From positions 1-64,000 of the forward strand of contig JADJCH010000025.1 of assembly GCA_016703325.1 (NCBI GenBank): a stretch of DNA of 64,000 nucleotides, written 5' to 3'. Shown here in pieces: positions 56,221-64,000 of the stretch; the stretch's first letter is position 1, and the number at the start of each line of letters is the position of its first letter. Source of the DNA: Burkholderiales bacterium. GTDB lineage: Bacteria > Pseudomonadota > Gammaproteobacteria > Burkholderiales > Burkholderiaceae_C. The position numbers and the translations under genes are program-made. Under the pieces are notes generated by a model. It searched no databases. It worked only from the letters and a program-made list of their open reading frames with translations, and had not been told where the DNA came from.

Positions 56221-57816
56221 TCAATGGGCGGTTGCGATGGTGGGGTGCACCTCGCCGGGGACCTGGAAGGTCGCCACCAGGGAACTCAGCCGGGCGGCCT
56301 GTTCACGCAGACTTTCGGCTGCTGCGGCGCTTTGCTCCACCAGGGCGGCGTTCTGCTGGGTCATCTGGTCGAGCTGGGTCACGGTGCTGTTGACCTGGAC
56401 CAGCCCCTGGCTCTGATCACCGGCGGCTGCGGAGATCTCACCGATGATGTCGGTGACCCGCGTCACGCCGCTCACGAGTTCGCGCATCGACTCGCCGGCC
56501 TCGTGCACCCGACGGGCTCCGCCTTCCACCTTCTCGACGCTGGCGCCGATCAGCTGCTTGATCTCCCGGGCCGCATCGGCGCTGCGTTTGGCCAGGCTGC
56601 GCACTTCCCCAGCCACCACCGCGAAACCGCGCCCCTGTTCGCCGGCCCGGGCGGCTTCCACCGCAGCGTTCAGGGCCAGAATGTTGGTCTGGAAGGCGAT
56701 GCCGTCTATCACGCCGATGATTTCGCCGATCTTGCGGCTGGAGGCGCTGATCTCGTCCATGTTGTGCACCACCTCGGCCACCACCGTGCCGCCGCGTTGG
56801 GCGGCGTCAGAGGCCGCCTGTGCAAGGTTGCTCGCGGTGCGGGCAGACTCGGCGGTCTGCTGAACGGTGCCGGTGAGTTGCTCCATCGAGCTGGCCGTCT
56901 GCTGCAGCGAACTGGCCGTCTGTTCGGTGCGCCCCGACAGATCCTGGTTGCCGCTGGCAATTTCCTGGCTGGCCAGGGCAATCGACGCGGTGGAGACGCG
57001 GATGTCGCCCACCATGCGCTGCAGCGAGGCCTGCATGGCCGTCAGGGCTTCCAGCAGCCGGGTGGATTCGTCATTGCCGCTGGCCTGGACCCGATGGGTC
57101 AGGTCTCCGCGGGCGATCGCGGCGGCCATGGCCTGGGCCTGGGCGATGGGCTGCAGGATGCTGGCCGAGTTCGCCAGCGTCAGCGGCGCGACGAGCAGCA
57201 CGATCAGGCCCAGCACGCCCAGGTAGATCCACAGGGCCTGCTGCATCGTGGCCTCAAAGGCATCACGGGTGACCTTCGCTTCGTTGCGCACGATCCCGTC
57301 GATGCGGGTCACGGAGGCCTCGATGCCGGCAAAGATTTCCTTGGACCGGTTCAACATCTTCGACACCGCCGCAGCGTTGTCATAGCCGCCCGATTCGATG
57401 TTGCGGAACACGGCAGATGTGGCGCCGGCATAGCGGTCCAGCTGCGTCAGCGCTTCGCGGGCCAGTGGGTTGTCCTCGTCCTCCTCGCCTTCCAGCAATT
57501 GCTGGAGGTCGCTGCGGGTTCCTGCAACGGCTTCCTTCCAGGCGGCCAGGTGCTTCGATACCGCGGGCAGGTTCTCGTAGCCGATCACCATGGCCTGCTC
57601 GTGACGCAGGATGCCGCTGAGCCTGTGCCGGATGTCGGCGACGTTGGATGCTTCCTTCGTCGAGTGCTCCATGAACTGCCGGTTCAGCTCGGCGAGCTTC
57701 ATGCCGCCGAACAGGCCAGTGCCGCCCAGCAGGGAGAACAGACCGAGCACCACCGCGATGGCGCCCAGCATGCGGGTGCGGATCGTGAAGCCGCGCAACA
57801 ACAAAACTGCATTCAT
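56221..57816 (-). CDS. Transmembrane methyl-accepting chemotaxis protein
   Basis: A 531-residue receptor. An N-terminal helix (TRMLGAIAVVLGLFSLLGGTG, about 14-34) is followed by a periplasmic four-helix bundle of about 150 residues (EHSTKEASNVADIRH...). A second helix lies near 190-215 (LWIYLGVLGLIVLLVAPL). HAMP (ARGDLTHRVQASGND) and the signalling domain follow, with the conserved hairpin tip (IAFQTNILALNAAVEAARAG). It lacks an obvious C-terminal CheR-binding pentapeptide (it ends ATFQVPGEVHPTIATAH). It sits between cheA and cheW. The ligand is unknown. Confidence 0.94.
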   Translation of the reverse strand: MNAVLLLRGFTIRTRMLGAIAVVLGLFSLLGGTGLFGGMKLAELNRQFMEHSTKEASNVADIRHRLSGILRHEQAMVIGYENLPAVSKHLAAWKEAVAGTRSDLQQLLEGEEDEDNPLAREALTQLDRYAGATSAVFRNIESGGYDNAAAVSKMLNRSKEIFAGIEASVTRIDGIVRNEAKVTRDAFEATMQQALWIYLGVLGLIVLLVAPLTLANSASILQPIAQAQAMAAAIARGDLTHRVQASGNDESTRLLEALTAMQASLQRMVGDIRVSTASIALASQEIASGNQDLSGRTEQTASSLQQTASSMEQLTGTVQQTAESARTASNLAQAASDAAQRGGTVVAEVVHNMDEISASSRKIGEIIGVIDGIAFQTNILALNAAVEAARAGEQGRGFAVVAGEVRSLAKRSADAAREIKQLIGASVEKVEGGARRVHEAGESMRELVSGVTRVTDIIGEISAAAGDQSQGLVQVNSTVTQLDQMTQQNAALVEQSAAAAESLREQAARLSSLVATFQVPGEVHPTIATAH

Positions 57817-57870
57817 GCGCTTTCTCCCGCCGCGCCGCTTCTGCCGGCGCCGACGACGTGGGACAGTGGT

Positions 57871-60084
57871 TCAGTGGCGCGAACGGCGCACCAGGGAGCC
57901 CACATCCAGGATCAGGGCCACCCGGCCATCGCCCATGATGGTGGCGCCGGAGACATCGGTGACCTTGCGGTAGTTGGCTTCCAGGTTCTTCACCACCACC
58001 TGCTGCTGGCCGAGCAGCTCGTCGACCAGCAGGGCCACGCGGCCGCCTTCGGCCTCCACCACCACCATGATCGAGGACACCCGCTCGAAATCGAAGCGCG
58101 GCACGTCGAACACCCGCTCCAGCTCGATCACCGGCATGTACTCCTCGCGCACCTGCACCACCCGGCCGGTGCCGCCGATGGTCTTGATGGTCTGGTCCTC
58201 GACCTGGAAGCTCTCCACCACCGAGGCCAGCGGCAGGATGTAGACCTCTTCGCCCACCCCCACGCTCATGCCGTCCATGATGGCCAGCGTCAGCGGCAGT
58301 CGCACCTTGACGCTCATGCCGTAGCCTTCGGCGGAGTCGATCTCCACCGTGCCGTTCAGTGCGGTGATGTTCTTCTTCACCACATCCATGCCCACACCGC
58401 GGCCGGACACGTCCGTCACCTGTTCGGCGGTGGAGAAGCCGGGCGCAAAAATCAGCCCCCAGACCTCCTGGTCGCTCATGCTGTCGGGCGCGTCCAGGCC
58501 GCGCTCACGGGCCTTCTTCAGCAGCTTGTCGCGTGACAGGCCCTTGCCGTCGTCGCGCACCTCGATGACGATGGAGCCGCCCTGGTGCGAGGCCGACAAG
58601 GTGATCGTGCCCAGCTCCGGCTTGCCTTTGGCCAGACGCTCGGCCGGCATCTCCACGCCGTGGTCGCAGGAGTTGCGCACCAGGTGGGTCAACGGGTCGG
58701 TGATCTTCTCGATCAGGCCCTTGTCCAGTTCGGTGGCTTCGCCCTGGGTGACCAGCTCGACCTTCTTGCCGAGTTTGCTGGCCAGGTCGCGCAACATGCG
58801 CGGGAAGCGGCTGAACACGGTGGACATCGGGATCATGCGGATCGACATCACCGCTTCCTGCAGGTCGCGGGTGTTGCGGTCGAGGTCGTTCAGACCCGCC
58901 ACCAGCTGCTGGTAGACCACCGGGTCCAGGTCGCGGCTGTTTTGCGCCAGCATCGCCTGGGTGATCACCAGCTCGCCCACCAGGTTGATCAGCTGGTCCA
59001 CCTTCTCCACCGAGACGCGGATGGTGGTGGAGTCCAGGCCGCCGCCGTGGGCCTTCTCGCTGCGGGCGGCTGGCCGCGCGGGGGTGGCGGGGGCCGCCTC
59101 CAAACGACGGGCGTCGTCCTCCTTGGGCTGCACTGCCGGCGGCACAGGCGCCGCGGCTTGCTGGGCCGGGTTCGCCGCAGGAGCACCAGGTGCGTTGTCG
59201 AAGAATCCGTAGCCGGGATCGGCCTGGGGTGCAACAGCCGCCACGGGGGGCAAGGGGGCCGGCGACGTGTCTGCCGGAGCGCCGGGATTGCCCGGGTAGA
59301 AGCCGTAGCCGGGGCCGAACGGCAGGATCTGCACCTGTTCCCGGGCCACATGGAAGCCGAACAGGTCGATCAGGTCGGCATCGCTGCTGCGGGTCTCGAC
59401 CTTGAAGCGGCGCATGCCGTCGATCGCCTGGCCCATGTCCAGCGGTTCGATCGTGCCCAGGTCGGTGATTTCCTTGAACAGATCCAGCAGGTTGTCGGCC
59501 TGTTCCGGTTGGGTGAGCGGACCGATGCGCAGGTCCAGCACACGCTTGCCGTCGGCGGTGGTCGGTGCCATCGGTTCAGCCTCCACCGGCGCCGGTGCAC
59601 TCGGTTGAACCGCGGTGACCACAACCGGGGCCGGCGCGGCAGCAGCGGCTGCCACTTCGCCGGAGGCGAGGGCACGAACACGGGCCAGCAGCTCACGGGT
59701 ATCGACCGGGTCTGCGCCGGAGCCCTGGTGGCGTCCGAGCTGTTCGCGCAAGGCATCCCCGGCTGCCAGCAGCACGTCCACCATGCTGGCGTGGGGAGCC
59801 AGTTCGTGGCGGCGCAGCTTGTCCAGCAGCGTTTCCATCTCGTGGGTCAGCTCGGCCACATCGGCAAAGCCGAAGGTGGCGGCACCGCCCTTGATCGAGT
59901 GGGCACAGCGGAAGATCGCGTTGAGTGCCTCGTCGTCTGCGGCGCTCACGTCGAGCTCCAGCAGTTGCTGTTCCATGTTCTGCAGGTTCTCGCCGGCTTC
60001 TTCGAAGAAGACCTGGTAGAACTGGCTGAGATCAATGCCGGCGCCGGCGGAGGAACCCGCGCCTTCGGAAGTCATTTCGGCCAT
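57871..60084 (-). CDS. cheA: Chemotaxis sensor kinase CheA
   Basis: Phosphorylates CheY in response to receptor signals. The 737 residues show P1 with phospho-histidine 62 (AHSIKGGAATFGF), a long Ala/Pro linker with a P2-like region, P3 dimerisation (DQLINLVGELVITQAM) and P4 kinase (HLVRNSCDHGVEMP, VRDDGKGLSRDKL, GRGVGMDVVKKNI). The P5 CheW-like domain ends RVALILDVGSL. The linker repeats PGYGFYPGNPGAP and PGYGFFDNAPGAP. ATG at 60084 chosen; an in-frame TTG is at 60102. cheY is 93 bases upstream. Confidence 0.96.
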   Translation of the reverse strand: MAEMTSEGAGSSAGAGIDLSQFYQVFFEEAGENLQNMEQQLLELDVSAADDEALNAIFRCAHSIKGGAATFGFADVAELTHEMETLLDKLRRHELAPHASMVDVLLAAGDALREQLGRHQGSGADPVDTRELLARVRALASGEVAAAAAAPAPVVVTAVQPSAPAPVEAEPMAPTTADGKRVLDLRIGPLTQPEQADNLLDLFKEITDLGTIEPLDMGQAIDGMRRFKVETRSSDADLIDLFGFHVAREQVQILPFGPGYGFYPGNPGAPADTSPAPLPPVAAVAPQADPGYGFFDNAPGAPAANPAQQAAAPVPPAVQPKEDDARRLEAAPATPARPAARSEKAHGGGLDSTTIRVSVEKVDQLINLVGELVITQAMLAQNSRDLDPVVYQQLVAGLNDLDRNTRDLQEAVMSIRMIPMSTVFSRFPRMLRDLASKLGKKVELVTQGEATELDKGLIEKITDPLTHLVRNSCDHGVEMPAERLAKGKPELGTITLSASHQGGSIVIEVRDDGKGLSRDKLLKKARERGLDAPDSMSDQEVWGLIFAPGFSTAEQVTDVSGRGVGMDVVKKNITALNGTVEIDSAEGYGMSVKVRLPLTLAIMDGMSVGVGEEVYILPLASVVESFQVEDQTIKTIGGTGRVVQVREEYMPVIELERVFDVPRFDFERVSSIMVVVEAEGGRVALLVDELLGQQQVVVKNLEANYRKVTDVSGATIMGDGRVALILDVGSLVRRSRH

Positions 60085-60177
60085 GGCTGGACTCTTTGTC
60101 AACCTGAATCGGGAATCGGATCGGGCGCCGGCCCGCCTGAGGTGGCGAGGCGGGGCCTACCGGCTCGGAGCAGACCC

Positions 60178-60540
60178 TCAGCGGATCACCTTCTTGATCA
60201 CTTCGAGCAGCTTGGCCGGGTCGAAGGGTTTCACCAGCCAGCCGGTGGCACCGGCGGAGCGGCCGGCCTGCTTCATCTGGTCGCTGGACTCGGTGGTCAG
60301 GATCAGGATCGGCGTGGCCTTGAACTGAGAGGTTTCGCGCAGCTTCTTGGTCAGGCTGATGCCGTCCATGCGGGGCATGTTCTGGTCGGTCAGCACCAGG
60401 TCGAAGCTGCGACCGCCCGCCTTCTCCCACGCGTCCTGGCCGTCCACGGCCTCGACCACGTTGTAGCCAGCGCTCTTGAGCGTGAAGGACACCATCTGAC
60501 GCATGGAGGCCGAGTCGTCGACGGCGAGGATTGAATGCAT
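60178..60540 (-). CDS. cheY: Chemotaxis response regulator CheY
   Basis: Single receiver domain of 120 residues that binds the flagellar switch when phosphorylated. It has LAVDDSASMRQMV (acidic pair Asp8/Asp9), the phospho-acceptor Asp52 in LVLTDQNMPRMDG, the threonine in LILTTESS and the lysine in WLVKPFDP. It leads cheY-cheA-mcp-cheW. No flagellar-switch gene (fliM/N) is adjacent. Confidence 0.95.
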   Translation of the reverse strand: MHSILAVDDSASMRQMVSFTLKSAGYNVVEAVDGQDAWEKAGGRSFDLVLTDQNMPRMDGISLTKKLRETSQFKATPILILTTESSDQMKQAGRSAGATGWLVKPFDPAKLLEVIKKVIR

Positions 60541-60610
60541 TGCGCTCTCCGGAAGAATTCAGGTTGGCCGGGTGGGGTTTCGGCGGTTTCGGACAGATCT
60601 TGAGGCGGAA

Positions 60611-61072
60611 CTAGAAAAGCTCGATCGAGCCGGCGTCCATCTCGTCCTGGGTGACGGGATTCGGTCGGAGAGGGACGTCGGTGACCACCACCTCTCCCTC
60701 GGGGTCCTGCCCCATGGCCTCTCGGGCGATCTGGTCGGCACAGGCGCGCAGGCGGCGGTGCGTGTGATCGATCAATTGGCTGGCCATGTCCTGGAACTGC
60801 ATCGCCGTGATGGCGCCGCGCAGGTCGCCCATCGCGTCGTGCAGCGCATGGGTGTCCACCTGCGGCAGCAACGCTCCCTGGTGCAGCAGGTGGTTCAGGT
60901 GCTGGTTGGCACCGTAGAAGTGCCCCATCAGCGACTCCCCTGCATCCAGCAGGAGGCGCTGCAGGCGCTCCAGGTCGTTGGAGGCCGTCAGGAGATGGTC
61001 CTGCAGCTCCGCAGCCACCATCAGGGGCAATCGCCCCTGGGCATCCATCTGCGTGTCGTCGTCGATCTGCAT
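60611..61072 (-). CDS. CheZ-like chemotaxis protein
   Basis: A 153-residue, mainly helical protein starting MQIDDD at 61072. The segment AITAMQFQDMASQLIDH resembles the CheZ catalytic helix (xxQDFQDLTGQVI), which inserts a glutamine into the CheY active site. It is shorter than E. coli CheZ (214 residues) and its C-terminal tail ends QDEMDAGSIELF; the last acidic/hydrophobic residues could bind CheY, as in CheZ. It lies 70 bases before cheY on the same strand. Phosphatase activity is inference from one motif and context. Confidence 0.6.
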   Translation of the reverse strand: MQIDDDTQMDAQGRLPLMVAAELQDHLLTASNDLERLQRLLLDAGESLMGHFYGANQHLNHLLHQGALLPQVDTHALHDAMGDLRGAITAMQFQDMASQLIDHTHRRLRACADQIAREAMGQDPEGEVVVTDVPLRPNPVTQDEMDAGSIELF

Positions 61073-61303
61073 GCTGGCTCCGGTCGTGACCACCCCTGCC
61101 GGGGTTGCCCTGTGTTTCTGGTGGCCCGTTGACTTGCGTTCGCCATGGGACACCCGTTGCTAGAATTTTCACAATGCGCGGACCTTGCAGTGGGCGGAAG
61201 ATCCGGCGAATCGCAGTCCAATTTCGGGCACAGCGGCGGCGTCCGTGACTGTGTGCGCCGCCTGCCAGCCCCATCAGCCGACGGCCGATCGCCTCCCACT
61301 GCC

Positions 61304-62461
61304 ATGCCCAGAACCCAGACCCTGCGCCGCCTGCGCATCCTTCACCTGGAGGATTCGGAGCTCGATCACCAACTGGTGCTGGCCCACCTGCGGCGCGGCG
61401 GCGTCGAGCCGACCATGCGGCGGGTGGATCAGGAGGGCGACTTCCTGGCGCAGCTCGGCAAGGGCTGGGATGCCGTGATATCGGACTTCAACCTGCCTGG
61501 CTTCAATGGCCTGGTGGCGCTGGAGCTGCTGCGTGAGCGTGACAGGCTGCTGCCTTTCATCCTCGTGTCCGGTGAAATCGGCGAGGACACCGCCGTGGAG
61601 GCCATGCGCAATGGTGCTTCCGACTACCTGCTCAAGAGCAATCTGACCCGGCTGGTGCCCGCCCTGCTGCATGCGGTGGACGCATGCGAAAGCCAGCGTG
61701 CCCGCCAACGTGCCGATCAGGAACTCGCCGTCTCGCGCAAACGCCTGTCCGAACTGGCCCAGCACCTGCAGACCACGATCGAGATGGAGCGGGCGGCGAT
61801 CGCCCGCGAGATCCACGACGACGTCGGCGGCTCCTTGACGGCCATCAAGTTCGATCTGGCCTGGATTGCCCGCAACTCCCAGGTCCTGCCGGTGCGCGAG
61901 CGGGCTGTGCAGGCGCTGGAGAGCGTCAAACATGCGATCGAAGCCAGCCAGCGCATCATGCACAACCTGCGCCCGGCGATCCTGGAGCAGGGGCTGGTGG
62001 CGGCGCTGCAGTGGATGACCTCCCGCTTCGAGCGTCGCACCGGCATCTCCACGCGCTTTCGCACCAGCCAGGACCCTCTCCGCCTGCCTGCCGGTGTGCC
62101 GCTGGTGGCGTACCGTACGGCGCAGGAAGCGCTCACCAACATCTCCAAACACGCCAACGCCACCCGGGTGGAGGTGGACCTGACCGTGGCTGCCGGGGTG
62201 CTGTCGCTGGAGATCTCCGACAACGGCCGCGGCCTGGCCAGTGGCGACCTGGGCAAGGACCGGTCCTTCGGCATTCGTGGATTGCATGAACGAGCTGACA
62301 CCGTGGGCGGCTGGATCGACCTGTCCAGCACGCCGGTGGGCACCACACTGATACTCTCCGTCCCGCTCGCCGGACCGGCCACACGGGCCGGCAGCCTGGA
62401 CGAGCAGGCCGGCGGCCCGCTGACCAGCCCGCACGATCCGTCCACCTGGGGAGAACTATGA
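61304..62461 (+). CDS. Soluble histidine kinase with N-terminal receiver domain
   Basis: A 385-residue cytoplasmic protein. An N-terminal receiver (about 10-125; ILHLEDSELD, phospho-site in VISDFNLPGFNG, DYLLKSN) is followed by a coiled coil. The HisKA_3 domain (REIHDDVGGSLTAIKFDL) and HATPase (RTAQEALTNISKHA, DNGRGLAS, GIRGLHERADTVGG) complete it. It has no membrane or ligand-binding domain, so input must come through phosphorylation of the receiver or the linker. Its stop overlaps the regulator ATG (ATGA). It is divergent from the chemotaxis operon. Confidence 0.88.
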   Translation: MPRTQTLRRLRILHLEDSELDHQLVLAHLRRGGVEPTMRRVDQEGDFLAQLGKGWDAVISDFNLPGFNGLVALELLRERDRLLPFILVSGEIGEDTAVEAMRNGASDYLLKSNLTRLVPALLHAVDACESQRARQRADQELAVSRKRLSELAQHLQTTIEMERAAIAREIHDDVGGSLTAIKFDLAWIARNSQVLPVRERAVQALESVKHAIEASQRIMHNLRPAILEQGLVAALQWMTSRFERRTGISTRFRTSQDPLRLPAGVPLVAYRTAQEALTNISKHANATRVEVDLTVAAGVLSLEISDNGRGLASGDLGKDRSFGIRGLHERADTVGGWIDLSSTPVGTTLILSVPLAGPATRAGSLDEQAGGPLTSPHDPSTWGEL

Positions 62462-63093
62462 CCACGCGTGTGATCCTCTGTGACGACCACGCCCTGATCC
62501 GACGCGGCATCCGCGACACCCTGGCCGAACAGCCCGACCTCCAGGTGGTCGGCGAAGCTGGTGACTACGGTGAACTGCGCGCCCTGATGCGCAAGATCAC
62601 CGGCGACGTGCTGGTGCTGGACATCAACCTGCCCGGGCGCAGCGGGCTGGACGTGCTGCATGCGCTGAAGGAAGAGGGTTCGCCCATCCGTGTGCTGGTG
62701 GTGTCCATGTACCCGGAGGACCAGTACGCCCTGCGCGCCCTGCGTGCCGGCGCCTTCGGCTACGTCAACAAGGGCGGTGACCCGGCGCAGATCGTGGCTG
62801 CGGTGCGCACCGTGGCGCAGGGGCGCAAGTACATCACCGCCGAGATGGCGCAGATGCTGGTCGAGAACCTCACCGCTCCGTCACCGGAGGCGGCACACGA
62901 CAAACTCTCCGACCGCGAACTGCAGACCCTGACGATGATCGCCTCAGGCAAACGCCTGTCCGACATCGCCGAGGAGCTCAACCTCAGCCCCAAGACGGTG
63001 AGCGTCTACCGCGCCCGTGTGCTGGAGAAGCTGGGCCTGGCCAACAACTCGGAGCTGACCGTCTACGCCATCCGCAACGGGCTGGTGGGCTGA
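62458..63093 (+). CDS. LuxR-type response regulator
   Basis: A 211-residue NarL/UhpA-type regulator. The receiver has LCDDHALIRRG, the phospho-site in VLVLDINLPGRSG and the lysine in GYVNKGGD. The helix-turn-helix reads LSDRELQTLTMIASGKRLSDI and LNLSPKTVSVYRARVLEKLG. The ATGA overlap with the kinase makes a coupled pair. Targets are unknown; a terminator follows. Confidence 0.92.
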   Translation: MTTRVILCDDHALIRRGIRDTLAEQPDLQVVGEAGDYGELRALMRKITGDVLVLDINLPGRSGLDVLHALKEEGSPIRVLVVSMYPEDQYALRALRAGAFGYVNKGGDPAQIVAAVRTVAQGRKYITAEMAQMLVENLTAPSPEAAHDKLSDRELQTLTMIASGKRLSDIAEELNLSPKTVSVYRARVLEKLGLANNSELTVYAIRNGLVG

Positions 63094-63117
63094 CCGGCAA
63101 GGTCCGGCAACAAGAAT

Positions 63118-63151
63118 GCCCTGGAGCGCATCGGCTTCCAGGGCTTGTCTT
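63118..63151 (+). terminator. Intrinsic terminator after the regulator gene
   Basis: gccctgga (63118-63125) pairs perfectly with tccagggc (63137-63144) around an 11-base loop, followed by the T-rich ttgtctt. It lies 25 bases after the regulator stop and converges on the gene at 63202. Confidence 0.7.
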
Positions 63152-63201
63152 CAGGCAAGGACCGGTGACGGCAGTGCCGGGGGCTGCGCGTCACATCGGG
63201 T

Positions 63202-63627
63202 TCACTTCAGCGTCAGCCGAACCTGTTCGGCGGCCTTGCCGGGCAGCGTCAGACGCAGTACCGCCTTGGCGCCAGCGGCTGCCGTGGCCGCCGTGGTCGC
63301 ACCAATGAGCTTGTTGCCGCCCGCCGGAGCCAGGTGGGCGGTGGACTTGGCGCCGCCGGACAGCAGCGTGACCTCGGCCTGGGCGCCCTGGGCGTTGACC
63401 GGCTTGCCGTCGTGGTCGGTGAGGTAGGCGGCAAGTCGGCCGTCCTCGCGTACCAGCTCGATGTGGTGACCGGAGGGGGCTTCGGCCACCGCGCCGCCAT
63501 GTGGTGCCTTGAAGTCGCCGTGAGCCAGCGCGGTCAGTGGAACGGAAGCCAGGGGCAGGGCGGCGCCCAGCAGCAGAGTGGCCAGGCTGCCGCGCAGGCG
63601 GGGGAAGCTGAATCGCAGCGGGGTCAT
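63202..63627 (-). CDS. Small periplasmic protein beside a heavy-metal RND pump
   Basis: A 141-residue protein with a signal peptide (LLLGAALPLASVPLTALAHG, about 20-36). The mature part begins HGDFKAPHGGAVAEAP. ELVREDGRLAAYLTDHDGKPV then follows, a strand-rich pattern like the small domains next to CusB/CzcB-type adaptors. The His/Gly-rich start could bind metal. It lies 44 bases after the RND pump stop on the same strand, so it may assist that system. I cannot name it further. Confidence 0.65.
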   Translation of the reverse strand: MTPLRFSFPRLRGSLATLLLGAALPLASVPLTALAHGDFKAPHGGAVAEAPSGHHIELVREDGRLAAYLTDHDGKPVNAQGAQAEVTLLSGGAKSTAHLAPAGGNKLIGATTAATAAAGAKAVLRLTLPGKAAEQVRLTLK

Positions 63628-63671
63628 GTCATCTCCAGGTGCAAGGGTGTGTGCAAACAGTAAACGGGTTG

Positions 63672-64000
63672 TCAGGCCACCTCATCGGTGGATTCGTCAA
63701 GCAGCCGCTGCAGCGGCGCGGCGCCGAACAGCCAGAACATCAGGGGCGTCAGCAGGGTGTCCAGCAGCGTGGCGCTGACCAGGCCGCCGAAGATCACCAC
63801 CGCCACCGGGTGGAGGATTTCCTTGCCCGGCGCATCGGCGGCCAGCAGCAGCGGCAGCAGGGCCAGCGCCGCCACCAGTGCCGTCATGAGCACCGGGGTG
63901 AGGCGCTCCAGCGAGCCGCGCAGGATCATCTCGCGGCCGAAGCGCTCGCCCTCGAACCGGCAGAGGTTGATGTAGTGGCTCACCTTGAGGATGCCGTTGC
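63672..64000 (-). CDS. C-terminal end of a heavy-metal efflux RND transporter (CzcA/CusA-like), 5' end outside window
   Basis: About 109 C-terminal residues of an HME-RND inner-membrane pump; the rest lies beyond base 64000. The segment GNGILKVSHYINL and the final helices (RLTPVLMTALVAALALLPLL, PVAVVIFGGLVSATLLDTLL, TPLMFWLFG) match the CzcA/CusA family. RND pumps of this type export cations such as Cu, Co, Zn or Cd from the periplasm with an adaptor and an outer-membrane channel. The metal cannot be inferred from this end. Confidence 0.85.
   Translation of the reverse strand, partial: NGILKVSHYINLCRFEGERFGREMILRGSLERLTPVLMTALVAALALLPLLLAADAPGKEILHPVAVVIFGGLVSATLLDTLLTPLMFWLFGAAPLQRLLDESTDEVA

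Noticed and set aside
52892..60534. Long open frames antisense to the permease (52892-54814) and to the chemoreceptor/CheA genes (56092-58536, 58585-60534)
   Set aside because: All lie opposite confident genes and show repetitive His/Gln/Arg/Gly composition typical of shadows.

Overview
The window is GC-rich and almost fully coding. Gene content points to a motile, respiratory betaproteobacterium of the Burkholderiales. An E1-E2-E3 pyruvate dehydrogenase operon with extra lipoyl domains, a hisI-hisE-hinT-tatABC block and an flhB-flhA-flhF-flhG-fliA block all fit the Leptothrix/Sphaerotilus/Rubrivivax branch. That placement is inference from gene order and remembered protein resemblance; no search was run.

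Layout. 1-540: left edge with the start of an IS30-type transposase, an unrecognised lower-GC fragment, a terminator and REP-like hairpins. 0.5-6.8 kb (minus): aceE-aceF-lpdA. 7-10.2 kb (plus): a divergent PAS histidine kinase and FixJ-type regulator. 10.2-13.2 kb: folD and oligopeptidase A. 13.3-16.8 kb (minus): a tethered solute-binding protein followed by a membrane diguanylate cyclase. 16.9-19.7 kb: rsmI divergent from yraN-diaA-dolP. 19.7-25.1 kb: a beta-hydroxyacid dehydrogenase, an unrecognised lipoprotein, a NarL-type regulator and a 7TM histidine kinase. 25.1-29 kb: pilU, pilT, yggS, proC. 29-31.4 kb: glutamate dehydrogenase and hemerythrin. 31.4-41 kb (minus): an inverted-architecture chemoreceptor, then fliA, flhG-like, flhF, flhA, flhB and an HD-GYP phosphodiesterase. 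41.3-44.9 kb: oxyR and a GGDEF-EAL protein. 44.9-51.9 kb: ubiA, pdxA, hisIE, hinT, tatABC, an HtrA protease and a Nif3-like protein. 52-55.6 kb: a LigB-type dioxygenase and an FtsX-like permease. 55.6-61.1 kb (minus): CheZ-like protein, cheY, cheA, a chemoreceptor, cheW. 61.3-63.1 kb (plus): a receiver-kinase and its LuxR-type regulator. 63.2-64 kb: a small periplasmic protein and the 3' end of a heavy-metal RND pump gene.

The main functional theme is motility and signalling: flagellar export and sigma-28, polar-flagellum placement genes, type IV pilus retraction ATPases, a chemotaxis core, two chemoreceptors, three c-di-GMP enzymes and four two-component regulators with their kinases. Many genes start within a few bases of, or overlap, the end of the previous gene, so operons are compact.

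Six genes (lpdA, aceF, the 7-kb kinase, rsmI, flhF, HD-GYP) are broken by single-base indels, several in short homopolymers and most in functions expected to be needed. I read these as sequence errors rather than pseudogenes. I saw no rRNA, tRNA, CRISPR array, prophage or complete mobile element. The best candidates for undescribed biology are modest: a split solute receptor/cyclase pair, a FlhG without a P-loop, a sensor kinase tucked behind pilTU, a REC-kinase beside the che operon, and a possibly leaderless hisI behind a tandem repeat.
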